Below, piece after piece: positions 27,442 through 37,766 of a DNA stretch of 64,000 nucleotides. The notes beneath the pieces were generated by a model. The model was not told the origin of the DNA, made no database searches, and worked only from the letters and a program-made list of their open reading frames with translations. Each line of letters starts with the position of its first letter. Within the stretch, counting starts at the first letter, position 1. Source of the stretch: Dyadobacter koreensis (GTDB taxonomy: Bacteria; Bacteroidota; Bacteroidia; Cytophagales; Spirosomataceae); contig NZ_FNXY01000001.1 of the NCBI RefSeq assembly GCF_900108855.1, positions 124,001 through 188,000 of the forward strand. The letters are read 5' to 3'. Position numbers and translations under genes: made by a program.

Positions 27442-27819
27442 ATGAAAGATTCACAAAAAAATGATAGTCCGGACGCTACCCCTGCGGAATTTTTAAGCGG
27501 CAAAACAAATACGAAGGCATTCGACAGTTTTTTTGAACCGGAACCTAATACCGGTGAGCGCGCTAAAATAATGAGAAATAGAGCCAGTAATGTATACTCA
27601 GCGTCGAACGGCGTGATCGAATCATGCCGGCAAATCATTCGAAATGAAAGTGGGCAGGCCAATCACAAACCATACACTGGAAAATATCAGCCCAAACCAC
27701 TAAAAAATTCATCGTCCATAAAGCCGGTTAGGGAATCTCAGATTTCCTGGTTTTCTGCCTTAATTTTTGCCGTTGTTGTTATTTTAGCCATCTCAGAACT
27801 CTCTCTTTTGATATTTTAA
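27442..27819 (+). CDS. Tail-anchored hypothetical protein
   Basis: About 125 residues from the ATG at 27442; an in-frame ATG at 27361 would add 27 residues. The long soluble part is polar and probably disordered (KNDSPDATPAEFLSGK, KYQPKPLKNSSSIKP). The C-terminus is one hydrophobic helix (WFSALIFAVVVILAISEL) ending five residues later. That topology predicts a tail-anchored inner-membrane protein with its bulk in the cytoplasm. It is followed at 11 bases by a 36-codon frame and then by a 53-codon membrane frame. No family was recognised. Confidence 0.55.
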   Translation: MKDSQKNDSPDATPAEFLSGKTNTKAFDSFFEPEPNTGERAKIMRNRASNVYSASNGVIESCRQIIRNESGQANHKPYTGKYQPKPLKNSSSIKPVRESQISWFSALIFAVVVILAISELSLLIF

Positions 27820-27830
27820 CGATCTTCTAT

Positions 27831-27941
27831 ATGAACAATCACGATACAACAAATTATAATAGAAATCGATTTTGGAAAAGGGCGAAAAAAGGTGGTATTT
27901 TTCTGGAACTTCTTCATGGCTTGCTTTCGATTTTTTTCTAA
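27831..27941 (+). CDS. 36-residue basic amphipathic peptide
   Basis: ATG to TAA, 36 codons. The N-terminal half is polar and basic (NYNRNRFWKRAKKGG) and the C-terminal half hydrophobic (IFLELLHGLLSIFF). It begins 11 bases after the tail-anchored gene. It could be a membrane-associated small protein or leader; coding status is unproven, and a longer frame overlaps it in another phase. Confidence 0.35.
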   Translation: MNNHDTTNYNRNRFWKRAKKGGIFLELLHGLLSIFF

Positions 27942-27979
27942 GGATGTATGCGTTATCTACAATTTATCTCTAAATTATA

Positions 27980-28141
27980 ATGACAAAAGCCTGGATTTTA
28001 TCGGGAATAATTCTGCTCTACTATTGTATGAAAGAAGCCCGGAAAGCGAAACCAAATTGGGCAAGAGCGGTAAACTCTACGATATTCTGGCCATTATCGA
28101 TTATCTCAAACTTTTTTGTGAAAGACAACGACAAAAAATAA
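27980..28141 (+). CDS. 53-residue two-helix membrane protein
   Basis: ATG to TAA, 53 codons. Two hydrophobic segments (AWILSGIILLYYCM and VNSTIFWPLSIISNFF) are joined by a basic loop (KEARKAKPNWAR), with a charged tail (VKDNDKK). The composition is much more protein-like than the longer overlapping frame at 27892-28308, which I treat as spurious. It is third in a row of small membrane-protein frames. No family was recognised. Confidence 0.5.
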   Translation: MTKAWILSGIILLYYCMKEARKAKPNWARAVNSTIFWPLSIISNFFVKDNDKK

Positions 28142-28693
28142 GAAACTTCTTCTGTCAAGATCTTACATTAGTCAGGCTACCCGTAGAGTCGGCGCCTTCT
28201 GCATTGCATAGCATCATTTTCTCCCCGGCTGCCACTGCATCAGATTTCTACAATTATTATTTTTTCGATTCAAGAAAACACAGAAGATTAGAAGGCATAT
28301 CCTGCTAAATACAAAATCCCATCAAGACTTAGGTTAAAATCGGTAAATCAGTCGCTAATTCTAATAAAGTTAGTGTTTGTGCTTAACAGTAATTTTACAA
28401 AAGGATAATAAAAACTCCGTTTAGTTATAATACCGTAGAATATACAAGAAAAAAACTTAAAAGATATATTCGCAATTATATCACTAATAATTAGTTACGA
28501 AGCAAGTAACCTTTTAAACCTAAACCGTTATAATTTAACATTGACTTTACCGGGTTTGCAGTTTTTTCAAAAAACTTGAAGGGATTACATACCCTCCCAA
28601 AATAAGCGGTCCAAGAAGCTAGTTACTGCCACCCAAATGGCAGCACACTATTTTATTGCCAATTTCTAAATCTTAAAAATATCGAATCAGGTC
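28142..28693. other. Intergenic region, 552 bases, AT-rich
   Basis: No convincing gene on either strand. The second half is very AT-rich and leads into the S9 peptidase gene, so it probably carries that operon's promoter, but I cannot place a clear -7 box. Confidence 0.4.
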
Positions 28694-30997
28694 ATGAAGC
28701 CCTTAACATTTTGCATTAAAACACTGTTTGTTTCTGCGTTATTATCAGCATTTAGTGATCATAGTTCCTGGGCCCAAAAGGCTGTATTGCCCGCATACAA
28801 ACCTTCGCCCGTTGAAATAAATGCAGCATATAAGCGCATGGAACGGATGGATTCTTTGACACGGGGAACTGTCCTGAAAGCAACCATTCAACCGGGCTGG
28901 CAGGCAGATGGAAATTCCTTCTGGTATAAAAATATTCTAAAAGACAGCATCAGCGAATACTTCTACGTAAACCCTTCTGAAGGAAAAAAGACCAAAGCAT
29001 TTGACAATGAAATAATCGCAAAGGCACTTTCCTCTGCGGCCGACACGGCATTTTCTGCCAGTAAACTCATGATCCAGGACCTACGGTTCGATCTGACCGG
29101 AAAAAAAATATTTGTCAAGATAAAAGATAAATGGTTTGACTATAACACAGAAAAACAAACTGCAGCCAAAGTCGATAAGCCAGGTATAGAACCTCCCAAA
29201 AGTATAGGCTGGACGCATCAGGTAAGCAGATGGCGCCCCTTTCGGGCGGACAGCCTTTCGCCGGACAAAAAACAAAAAGCCTACGTTAGAAACGGAAATA
29301 TCTATCTGAGCGCACCAGGCAATAAAGATGGCAGGCAACTTACCTATGACGGAAATTCACTGAAACCTTACGGGGAACTGAGCTGGTCGCCTGATGGAAC
29401 ATATCTTGTCTGTTACCGCATATCGCCGCAGGAAGAAAAACAGGTCAGTATACTACTTTCTTCTATACCGAATACAACACGCGCGGAAGTGAAAACGCGT
29501 GGTTATGCACAGCCCGGAGACGAATTTACCAGTTATGAAATGCATGTCATCAATGTAAAATCCAAAGAATCGGTCAAAGTTAAATCAGAGATTATAGATT
29601 TTTTTGAGGCGCCGGTCATTCGTTGGAGAAATGGCGACAACAAACATTTTACCTACGAAAAAGTAGACCGTGGTCACCAGCGTTTCCGGGTAATCGACGT
29701 CGATGCTTCCAACGGTGAAACAAGGAATGTGATTGATGAAAAAACAGAAACATTTATTTATCAAAACCTGATTTACACAAATTACCAACCCAAAACCCAC
29801 GAAATAATCTGGTCATCAGAAAAAGATGGATGGCGGCATTTGTACCTGGTGGATGAACTCACCGGAAAAATCAAAAACCAGATCACAAAAGGAGAATGGG
29901 TGGTCCGAGACATTGACAGCATCGATACTGAAAAGCGTGAAATCTGGTTCAGAGCAAACGGGATGAACCCGGGTGAAGACCCTTATCACCTGCACTATTA
30001 CCGGATTAAGTTTGATGGGACCGGACTGGTAAAATTGACCGGTCATGCGGAAGCGATGCATTCGCTGACTTTCTCACCCGATAGAAAATACTACATCGAC
30101 ACCTACTCGACGATGGAAAAGCCGCCGGTGAGCGAACTACGCAAAACTGACGACGCAACGCTTGTATCAGCATTGGAACAGGCAGACATTTCAGCTTATC
30201 TTTCGCTTGGATTTAAACTTCCGGAGATTTTCAAAGCAAAAGGACGTGACAGAACAACCGATATCTGGGGTATTGTCTACCGGCCCAGCAAGTTTGATCC
30301 GAAAAAGAAATATCCTATTATAGAGAATATTTATGCAGGTCCGCAGGATTCATTTGTTCCAAAATCATTCCGTCATTATGGAGAAATGCAGAGCATAGCT
30401 GAGCTTGGCTTCATCGTTGTGCAGATGGACGGCATGGGTACGGCAAACCGCTCCAAGGCTTTCCATGACGTTTGCTGGAAGAATCTTGCAGATGCCGGTT
30501 TTGCAGACAGGATTTTATGGATGAAAGCCTTAGCCAGTAAATACGCGTATGCCGATACAAGCCGTGTGGGTGTTTACGGAACTTCTGCCGGCGGCCAGAA
30601 TTCACTAGGAGCGCTGTTATTCCACCCGGGATTTTACGATGTTGCTGTTTCGGCCTGCGGTTGCCATGATAACCGCGTGGACAAACAATGGTGGAATGAG
30701 CAGTGGATGGGTTATCCTGTGGGAAAGCACTATGATGAGCAGTCCAACATTACTAACGCGGCTAAACTCCGGGGTGATCTGCTGTTGATCGTTGGAGAAG
30801 CTGATACGAACGTACCACCGGAATCTACCTACCGCGTTGCCGACGCACTAATCAAATCCAACAAAGATTTTGAGCTGTTGGTCGTACCGGGTATGGGCCA
30901 TAGTGACGGAGGACCCTATGGACGAAGAAAAAAACGGGATTTTTTTGTACACAAATTGTTAGGCGTGAATCCTCCGAACCGGAACAAGGGCATCTGA
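28694..30997 (+). CDS. S9 family (DPP4-like) serine peptidase
   Basis: 767 residues with a signal peptide (about 1-27, ending SSWAQ). The first 480 residues form the beta-propeller (RQLTYDGNSLKPYGELSWSP, RDIDSIDTEKREIWFRANG). The alpha/beta hydrolase domain follows, with catalytic S631 in VYGTSAGGQNS, D704 in GEADTNVPPE and H736 in GMGHSDGG. DPP4/S9B enzymes release dipeptides from peptides with Pro or Ala at position 2. It probably works in the periplasm. It is the first gene of a plus-strand run with the ThuA lipoprotein and a SusC/SusD pair. Confidence 0.92.
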   Translation: MKPLTFCIKTLFVSALLSAFSDHSSWAQKAVLPAYKPSPVEINAAYKRMERMDSLTRGTVLKATIQPGWQADGNSFWYKNILKDSISEYFYVNPSEGKKTKAFDNEIIAKALSSAADTAFSASKLMIQDLRFDLTGKKIFVKIKDKWFDYNTEKQTAAKVDKPGIEPPKSIGWTHQVSRWRPFRADSLSPDKKQKAYVRNGNIYLSAPGNKDGRQLTYDGNSLKPYGELSWSPDGTYLVCYRISPQEEKQVSILLSSIPNTTRAEVKTRGYAQPGDEFTSYEMHVINVKSKESVKVKSEIIDFFEAPVIRWRNGDNKHFTYEKVDRGHQRFRVIDVDASNGETRNVIDEKTETFIYQNLIYTNYQPKTHEIIWSSEKDGWRHLYLVDELTGKIKNQITKGEWVVRDIDSIDTEKREIWFRANGMNPGEDPYHLHYYRIKFDGTGLVKLTGHAEAMHSLTFSPDRKYYIDTYSTMEKPPVSELRKTDDATLVSALEQADISAYLSLGFKLPEIFKAKGRDRTTDIWGIVYRPSKFDPKKKYPIIENIYAGPQDSFVPKSFRHYGEMQSIAELGFIVVQMDGMGTANRSKAFHDVCWKNLADAGFADRILWMKALASKYAYADTSRVGVYGTSAGGQNSLGALLFHPGFYDVAVSACGCHDNRVDKQWWNEQWMGYPVGKHYDEQSNITNAAKLRGDLLLIVGEADTNVPPESTYRVADALIKSNKDFELLVVPGMGHSDGGPYGRRKKRDFFVHKLLGVNPPNRNKGI

Positions 30998-31133
30998 TAG
31001 CTCCCCCGGAAAATAAACATAAATGGTCAGGCTGGAGACAGCTTCAATGGATTACAGCCAAGTAATTTCCAGAAGGGAAAAATACGTTCAAAAATATCGC
31101 TTTACGGCATTTTTTATACTACTCACAAAGACA

Positions 31134-34100
31134 ATGAAACGAATACTCCTCACGCTTACGGTGCTTGGGCTGCTTTTAAATTGCAGTAAAAAAGCAGGTT
31201 CAGGCCAGAAAACGCAGCTATCCGGATCACGAAGACTGGAAATATTATTTCTTGGCCACGATAGCAAACATCATAATTCTGAAAAATTTTTCCCGATGCT
31301 GGCTTTGCCACTTTTTCAAAAGGGAATTAACCTGACTTATACGTCTGACCTGAATTCACTGAATACTGAGACGCTAGCCAAGTATGACGGACTGATCATT
31401 TACGCCAATCATAATACGATATCTGCCAGCCAGGAAGCAGCATTGAAAGACTTCGTAGAAGAAGGCAAGGCTCTAATCCCTCTACACGCTGCCTCCTTTT
31501 GTTTTCAGAATTCAGAATGGTACATCAAAACAGTAGGCGGACAATTCTATACCCATAAATATGGTACTTTCACAGCACCCATAGTCAAAAAAGAACATCC
31601 GGTTATGACTGGTTTACAGGAGTTTGAAACCTGGGACGAAACCTATGTACACCGCAAATTAAATCCAGACATCACCATATTACAAGAGCGTATCGAAGGC
31701 GATCATCATGAACCATGGACTTGGGTTAGAACACAGGGAAAGGGTAAAGTTTTTTACACTGCTTACGGACACGACGAGCGTACTTGGAAACAGACAGGCT
31801 TTCACCAGTTGGTGATGAATGGAATTTTGTGGGCTGTGGATGAGAAGTCCAAAGCGCAGTACAGCAGGCTGCAACTTCCAAAACCGGTGTTTCAGGACGC
31901 TGATGTTCCCAATTATGAGAAACGCGATCCGGCTCCCCAGTTCCAGTTGCCGCTTTCACCTGAGCAGTCACAAAAACTTATTCAGGTCCCTGTCGATTTT
32001 GAACTGCGGCTTTTCGCCTCTGAACCAGATGTGGTAAATCCGATCGCAATGGCCTGGGACGAAAAAGGGCGGCTCTTTGTAATTGAGACAGAAGATTACC
32101 CCAATGAAATAAGAACGCAGGATGGAGGTGGCAAGGACAGGATAAAAATTTGTGAAGATACAGACCGAGACGGTAAAGCGGACAAATTCACCGTTTTTGC
32201 CGAAAACTTAAATATTCCAACCAGCCTAACCTTTGCCAATGGCGGCTTGATCGTTGCCCAGGCTCCGCATTTTATTTTTCTGAAAGATACTAACGGCGAT
32301 GATAAGGCAGACATCCGTGAGAATATAATCAGCGGCTGGGGAAAAAGCGATACGCACGCCGGGCCTTCGAGTTTAAAATACGGCCTGGATAATAAGGTGT
32401 GGGGCGTGCTTGGTTATGCGGGTTTTCGGGGAACCATCAATGATAAACCGGTCAGTTTCAGCCAGGGAATCTACCGGTTTGATACGGATGGGAAAAATCT
32501 GGAATATATCGGAAGGACTTCAAACAACACATGGGGGCTTGGTTTCTCGGAGGATTTTGAAGTATTCATTTCGACCGCAAATGGAAATTACAGCGGACAT
32601 TTTGCTATGCCGTTAAAGTATGCAAAACGTTCGGTGGCTGAGGGATCGGGCAATACCGTATACAAACTCGACTCTCATTATGAAATGAGTTATCTGACGC
32701 CAGCACTTCGTCAGGTAGATTTCCATGGCGGATTTACAGCAGCAGCAGGACACAATCTTTATACAGCACGAAGTTTTCCAAAATCATACTGGAATTCAAC
32801 TGCTTTTGTTTGCGAACCCACCGGACGACTTTTATATCAGGCCAGGTTGAAACCAAAAGGTGCCGGATATACGGAAAAAAACGGATTCAATCTCCTGGCC
32901 AGTTCTGATGAATGGTTTGCTCCCGTTCAGGCTGAGGTAGGACCGGACGGAGCAGTTTGGGTTGCGGATTGGTATAATTTTATCATCCAGCACAACCCTA
33001 CGCCTCGCGGTTTTGAAAACGGCAAAGGGAATGCTTACATCAACCCACTTCGTGACAACAAACATGGACGTATATACCGGGTCGTTTATAAGAATGCGCC
33101 TTTATATAACCCTTTAAAACTCGATAAACAAGATCCTAAAAGTCTTCTGGCGGCATTGAAAAATGATAACATGTTCTGGCGCACTACGGCTCAGCGGCTC
33201 ATCGTGGAATCACAAAACAAGGAGCTGATTCCCGGGCTTTTGGACTTAGTCAACGACCAGGCGGTTGATGAAATCGGATTGAATGTTTCTGCGGTTCATG
33301 CGCTGTGGACCTTGCAGGGGCTAGGTGCTTTGGAAGGAGAAAATGAGGAAGCCTATCATACGATCGTCCGGGCGATGAGACACCCGTCTTCTTCTGTTCG
33401 AAAGAATGCGATAAAACTTCTCCCAAGAAATGAAAAAACACTTTCGGCATTAAAGTGGACCAGATCAGTTGAGGACCCTGACCTGAAAGTGAGATTAGCT
33501 GCAATTCAGGCGCTCACCGATCTTCCAGAGTCCGAGGAAATTGGCAGGATACTGTATCTGGCAGGACAGGATTCACAAAATGCCGCCGACGAATACGTTG
33601 CTCAGGCTATATTCTCTGGCGTAATCAAACATGAAAAAGGATTTAAAAACGCGGCAGCGAATCTGAAAGATTCCACTTTGACTGCGCGCATTGAACGCGG
33701 CCTTCTTAAGGAAACCTATGTTCTCAATCTTTGGTCTCCTCCAATCTATCCTCCTGATGTAACGGGAAAGGAAATTAGAATCAATGCACTGGTTACCAAG
33801 GCAGACCAATCCTTATCCGGAGTGATTGTTTCGCAGGGAAATAAGGAAAACGGATATAGCCTTTTTATTGAAAACAGCAAAATCAACTGGCTTATAAAAC
33901 AGGATGGCAAGGCTTATATTTTGACATCAGAACAGAAATTACCGGAAGATCGCTTCCTTATCGCATCGACGCTGAAAGAGAATGGATTAATGACACTTTC
34001 TGTTAATGGTGAAACGCCCATAACTGCTCAGGCGAAGGAACTTTTCAGCAGGTCGTTTTCGCCGGATGACATCCGTCTGGGCCGCGACTTGAGAGACGAT

Positions 34101-34631
34101 AACCGGGTGGGGAATTATTCTTCAAATTTTAACCTGAAAGGGTGGTTGGATATAAAAAGTACGATGGAGGTTAACAAGGTAGTAGAAGGTGAAAAGAAGC
34201 TTGCTCTTTCCTTATCTTCTGACAAAACGCCATCTGTCAAAAAAGGTGTGGGCCAGCCGGTTATCATCAATTTGAAAGTAATAGAGCATGAAATGAAGTT
34301 TGACAAAAACACTTTTACGGTTAAGGCGGGTCAAAAAGTTACACTGCGTTTTACCAACCCGGATTTCATGCAGCATAACCTGCTGATCGCCTCGCCAGGG
34401 AGTCTTGAAAAAGTGGGTGCAGCCGCCGATCTTCTGGCTCGTGAAGCGAATGCCATTGCGATGAATTACGTCCCAAAAATACCGGAAGTACTCTATGCCA
34501 CAGAGCTTGTCAGTCCGGAGGGAAATGCAACACTTGAACTTATAGCTCCTGAAAAACCCGGTGATTACCCGTTCCTATGCACAGTTCCGGGTCATTGGAG
34601 AATTATGAACGGGATGATGAAAGTTCAATAA
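31134..34631 (+). CDS. Multidomain lipoprotein: ThuA, PVC-type propeller, HEAT, C-terminal cupredoxin
   Basis: 1165 residues from the ATG at 31134, which opens a lipobox signal (LGLLLNC, Cys17); the ATG 37 codons upstream would bury it. Domains: ThuA-like (about 30-250: IIYANHNTISASQEAALKDF, GKGKVFYTAYGHDERTW); a PVC-type membrane-bound dehydrogenase/sorbosone-like propeller (about 280-660) with calcium-site-like repeats (DTDRDGKADK, DTNGDDKADI); HEAT repeats (about 665-850); a LamG/DUF1080-like beta domain (about 860-1020); and a type-1 copper domain at the end (His in MQHNLLI, Cys in PFLCTVPGHW, Met in GMMKV). The cupredoxin ligand set looks complete, but no haem CxxCH is present. Probably a periplasmic glycan-oxidising enzyme using copper as electron relay. 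Confidence 0.88.
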   Translation: MKRILLTLTVLGLLLNCSKKAGSGQKTQLSGSRRLEILFLGHDSKHHNSEKFFPMLALPLFQKGINLTYTSDLNSLNTETLAKYDGLIIYANHNTISASQEAALKDFVEEGKALIPLHAASFCFQNSEWYIKTVGGQFYTHKYGTFTAPIVKKEHPVMTGLQEFETWDETYVHRKLNPDITILQERIEGDHHEPWTWVRTQGKGKVFYTAYGHDERTWKQTGFHQLVMNGILWAVDEKSKAQYSRLQLPKPVFQDADVPNYEKRDPAPQFQLPLSPEQSQKLIQVPVDFELRLFASEPDVVNPIAMAWDEKGRLFVIETEDYPNEIRTQDGGGKDRIKICEDTDRDGKADKFTVFAENLNIPTSLTFANGGLIVAQAPHFIFLKDTNGDDKADIRENIISGWGKSDTHAGPSSLKYGLDNKVWGVLGYAGFRGTINDKPVSFSQGIYRFDTDGKNLEYIGRTSNNTWGLGFSEDFEVFISTANGNYSGHFAMPLKYAKRSVAEGSGNTVYKLDSHYEMSYLTPALRQVDFHGGFTAAAGHNLYTARSFPKSYWNSTAFVCEPTGRLLYQARLKPKGAGYTEKNGFNLLASSDEWFAPVQAEVGPDGAVWVADWYNFIIQHNPTPRGFENGKGNAYINPLRDNKHGRIYRVVYKNAPLYNPLKLDKQDPKSLLAALKNDNMFWRTTAQRLIVESQNKELIPGLLDLVNDQAVDEIGLNVSAVHALWTLQGLGALEGENEEAYHTIVRAMRHPSSSVRKNAIKLLPRNEKTLSALKWTRSVEDPDLKVRLAAIQALTDLPESEEIGRILYLAGQDSQNAADEYVAQAIFSGVIKHEKGFKNAAANLKDSTLTARIERGLLKETYVLNLWSPPIYPPDVTGKEIRINALVTKADQSLSGVIVSQGNKENGYSLFIENSKINWLIKQDGKAYILTSEQKLPEDRFLIASTLKENGLMTLSVNGETPITAQAKELFSRSFSPDDIRLGRDLRDDNRVGNYSSNFNLKGWLDIKSTMEVNKVVEGEKKLALSLSSDKTPSVKKGVGQPVIINLKVIEHEMKFDKNTFTVKAGQKVTLRFTNPDFMQHNLLIASPGSLEKVGAAADLLAREANAIAMNYVPKIPEVLYATELVSPEGNATLELIAPEKPGDYPFLCTVPGHWRIMNGMMKVQ

Positions 34632-34741
34632 CACGTAAACAAAAAGCCTATGTAAAAAACAACCGAATTACTTGTCCAAAACGAATACCTACGCCTAAAA
34701 TTACAGAATAAGCATTTGAAGAATTACTACCACCATCTAAC

Positions 34742-37700
34742 ATGAACAACATGAAAGGAAAATTATCCCAGTTTACCCACCGAGTGCGAAGCATTTTTGC
34801 CAGCTTCACGCTTCTGCTTTTTCTCTCTGTGAACGTATCTGTGCTGGCAGCTGACCGCCAAATAACGGGTACTGTCACATCCACCGAAGACAAAACTCCT
34901 TTGCCGGGTGTGACGATCATTGTGAAAGGCAACAACACTAACGGCACCTCGACGGATGCCGAAGGGAAATTTAAAATGACCGTTCCTGAGAACGCTACTC
35001 TGATCCTTAGCTACATTGGTTATGTAAGTCAGGAAATCGAAATCGGCGCGCAAAGTAACCTGAACGTTGCACTTTCACCTGACCAAAAGCAACTGGAAGA
35101 AGTTGTCGTTGTGGGATATGGAACACAGCGTAAAGCAGACGTAACCAGTTCTGTTGCCAGCATCAAACGTGAAGATTTCATTAAAGGAACGGTTCGCGAT
35201 GCAGCGCAGCTCGTGCAGGGAAAAGTGGCTGGTTTAAGAATCACGACGCCGAGCGGCTCGCCCACTGCAAATACCCAGATCAACCTTCGCGGGATTAATT
35301 CAATTAATGGAACTTCCGATCCTTTGATTCTAATTGACGGTATTCCGGGTGGTTTAAATACTGTGGCTCCCGAAGATATAGAATCTGTCGATGTGTTAAA
35401 AGACGGGTCCGCTGCTGCGATTTATGGAACCAGAGCTACGGGTGGTGTAATTCTGATCACAACACGTAAAAACCGTGCAGGTTCGCGATCGACCGTAGAA
35501 TATTCAAATTATGTCAACATTCAAACCATTGCCAGCCGCCCAAAGCTTTTGACTGGTGATGATTATCGTCAAAAAATTTCAGAAGGAATCGACTATAAGG
35601 ATTACGGAGGCAATACGGACTGGCTTTCGGAAATTATGCAAAAACCAGTAAGCCATAACCATAATCTGACTTTCTTTGGCGGCAACAGCACAACGAATTT
35701 TACGGGTTCGGTCAATTACAGAAATTGGGAAGGGATTTTTCTCAGATCAGGGCAAAACCGCTTCACCGGCCGGGCTGATCTGAACCACGCGATGTTTAAC
35801 AACAAGCTAAAAACCAATTTGCAGATCATAAACCGCATTACCAAGTCGACAGGCGCGGTATCTCCGGAAAACAATGACGCAGCATATGGATATATCTACC
35901 GTCAGGCCATGATCAGAAACCCGACAGACCGTGTTAAAACGGAAGATGGAAAATGGCAGGAAAGAGACGGTTACTTCTATGAGAATCCTGTTTCGAGAAT
36001 CTATGAGTCTAACTATGACGCTTCTTTCAAGGAAATGCGTATGAGCGGAAGTCTGGATTATGCACCGATCAATGACCTTAATTTCAAACTTCTGGTGTCA
36101 AATGTTCAGAACAGCAATCTTGAAGGCGGCTCGACGACTTTTAATCATACCAACACAATTCTGAGCAACCAAAACGCGACAGCGTACAGAAACACGTATG
36201 CCAACAACGAAAATCTTTTGGAATTTACTGGAAATTATGCCAAATCCTTCGGGAAAAACCGGTTTACTCTATTGGGAGGATACAGCTGGCAGGATGCTAC
36301 TTACGAAGCGTTTTCAGCAAGCAACTGGGATTTTCCAACCGACGCTTACGATTGGAACAATCTGGGCGCCGGCGGTGCGCTTCAAAAAGGACAGGCCGCG
36401 ATGGGAAGCACAAAAAACAAATGGCAGCTAGCCGGTTTCTTCGGCCGTGTGACATACAGCTGGGATGAAAAATATCTCTTGATGGCGAGCGTTCGCCGTG
36501 AAGGATCTTCCCGTTTTGGCGTCAATAATCAGTGGGGAACATTTCCGGCCGCTTCTGTTGGATGGAGAATCAGTAAAGAAAAGTTCATGCAAGGGCTTGC
36601 CGGCGTTTCGGAGATCAAGCTTCGTGCAGGTATCGGTGTGACGGGAACCATTGCCAGTAACCCATATTTATCTCAGATCAGCTACAATTTTGACCGCGGC
36701 CAGGGCGCATTTATCGGCGGCAAATGGGTGCCAGGGTTTATCCCGGCGCGTAATTTTAACCCCGACCTTCGCTGGGAGAAGAAAGAGGAGGTTAATGCAG
36801 GTGTAGATTTTGGCTTCCTGAAAAACCGGATCAATGGTTCAGTGGATTATTATAGCCGTAAGGTAAAAGATCTGTTATATAATTTCCCGGTGCCGGTTCC
36901 TCCTTATTTGACCAGTTCGATGCTGATCAACGCGGGAACAATGCAAAATTCTGGGCTGGAAGTTTTGCTAAATATCGTCCCGGTCCAAACGCCAAATTTG
37001 CAATGGAACACAGGTTTCACCTACTCGACCAACAAAAACAAACTGGTGAGTCTTTCCAACGATCAGTTCGAAGCGGCTAACGACTTTTTCGACGCAGGAT
37101 ATACCGGGGAACCTATTCAGGTAAGTACCCACCGGGTAAAGGTGGGCGAACCGATAGGACGTTTTTTTGTATTGAAAAGTGTTGGCCTGGACGACAAGGG
37201 CGCATGGCTGGTAGAAAATAAAGACGGAGAAATTATACCGATTGCAGACGCAAAACCAGAAGACCGCCAGTATTATGGAAACGGAATTCCTAAACATAAT
37301 GTAGGCTGGAACAACGCAGTGCGCTATAAAAACTTTGATCTGGCAGTCAATATGCGCGGGGCATTCGGTTATGACATTCTTAATTTTCAGAGCATGTTTT
37401 ACAACAACCCAAAAAACAAAGCCTATAACATGCTGAACACGGCCTATGATCCGATAGACGGGAAGGTTTTAAACAATGATCTGGTTTACGTTTCTCATTA
37501 TATCGAAAATGGAAATTACTGGAAAATTGACAACGTCACTTTTGGTTATACACTTCCGACAAATCTGATCAAAGGGTTGAAAAATGCACGTGTTTTTGTC
37601 TCAGGATTGAACCTGGTAACACTGACAGGTTACACTGGAATAGATCCTGAGGGCGTTTCGATGACCGGCTTTTTTCCCGGCAGCGACCAGCGTGACAAGT

Positions 37701-37747
37701 ATCCAACAACCCGCACATTCACAGCCGGACTTAGCGTGACTTTCTGA
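34742..37747 (+). CDS. SusC/RagA TonB-dependent transporter
   Basis: 1001 residues with a signal peptide (ending SVLAAD). A CarboxypepD_reg-like domain covers about 40-112 (GTSTDAEGKFKM), then the SusC signature LEEVVVVGYGTQRK (118-131), the plug (RDAAQLVQGKVAGLRI, VDVLKDGSAAAIYGTRATGG) and the 22-strand barrel ending FTAGLSVTF. No STN domain is present, so this receptor does not signal to a FecR protein. It imports oligomers bound by the adjacent SusD (20 bases downstream). The surrounding S9 peptidase and ThuA lipoprotein give mixed hints on substrate. Confidence 0.95.
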   Translation: MNNMKGKLSQFTHRVRSIFASFTLLLFLSVNVSVLAADRQITGTVTSTEDKTPLPGVTIIVKGNNTNGTSTDAEGKFKMTVPENATLILSYIGYVSQEIEIGAQSNLNVALSPDQKQLEEVVVVGYGTQRKADVTSSVASIKREDFIKGTVRDAAQLVQGKVAGLRITTPSGSPTANTQINLRGINSINGTSDPLILIDGIPGGLNTVAPEDIESVDVLKDGSAAAIYGTRATGGVILITTRKNRAGSRSTVEYSNYVNIQTIASRPKLLTGDDYRQKISEGIDYKDYGGNTDWLSEIMQKPVSHNHNLTFFGGNSTTNFTGSVNYRNWEGIFLRSGQNRFTGRADLNHAMFNNKLKTNLQIINRITKSTGAVSPENNDAAYGYIYRQAMIRNPTDRVKTEDGKWQERDGYFYENPVSRIYESNYDASFKEMRMSGSLDYAPINDLNFKLLVSNVQNSNLEGGSTTFNHTNTILSNQNATAYRNTYANNENLLEFTGNYAKSFGKNRFTLLGGYSWQDATYEAFSASNWDFPTDAYDWNNLGAGGALQKGQAAMGSTKNKWQLAGFFGRVTYSWDEKYLLMASVRREGSSRFGVNNQWGTFPAASVGWRISKEKFMQGLAGVSEIKLRAGIGVTGTIASNPYLSQISYNFDRGQGAFIGGKWVPGFIPARNFNPDLRWEKKEEVNAGVDFGFLKNRINGSVDYYSRKVKDLLYNFPVPVPPYLTSSMLINAGTMQNSGLEVLLNIVPVQTPNLQWNTGFTYSTNKNKLVSLSNDQFEAANDFFDAGYTGEPIQVSTHRVKVGEPIGRFFVLKSVGLDDKGAWLVENKDGEIIPIADAKPEDRQYYGNGIPKHNVGWNNAVRYKNFDLAVNMRGAFGYDILNFQSMFYNNPKNKAYNMLNTAYDPIDGKVLNNDLVYVSHYIENGNYWKIDNVTFGYTLPTNLIKGLKNARVFVSGLNLVTLTGYTGIDPEGVSMTGFFPGSDQRDKYPTTRTFTAGLSVTF

Positions 37748-37766
37748 TCTTTAAATCATTAGACCT

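Noticed and set aside
27892-28308. 138-codon plus-strand frame
   Set aside because: It overlaps the more protein-like 53-codon membrane frame in another phase and lacks recognisable composition.
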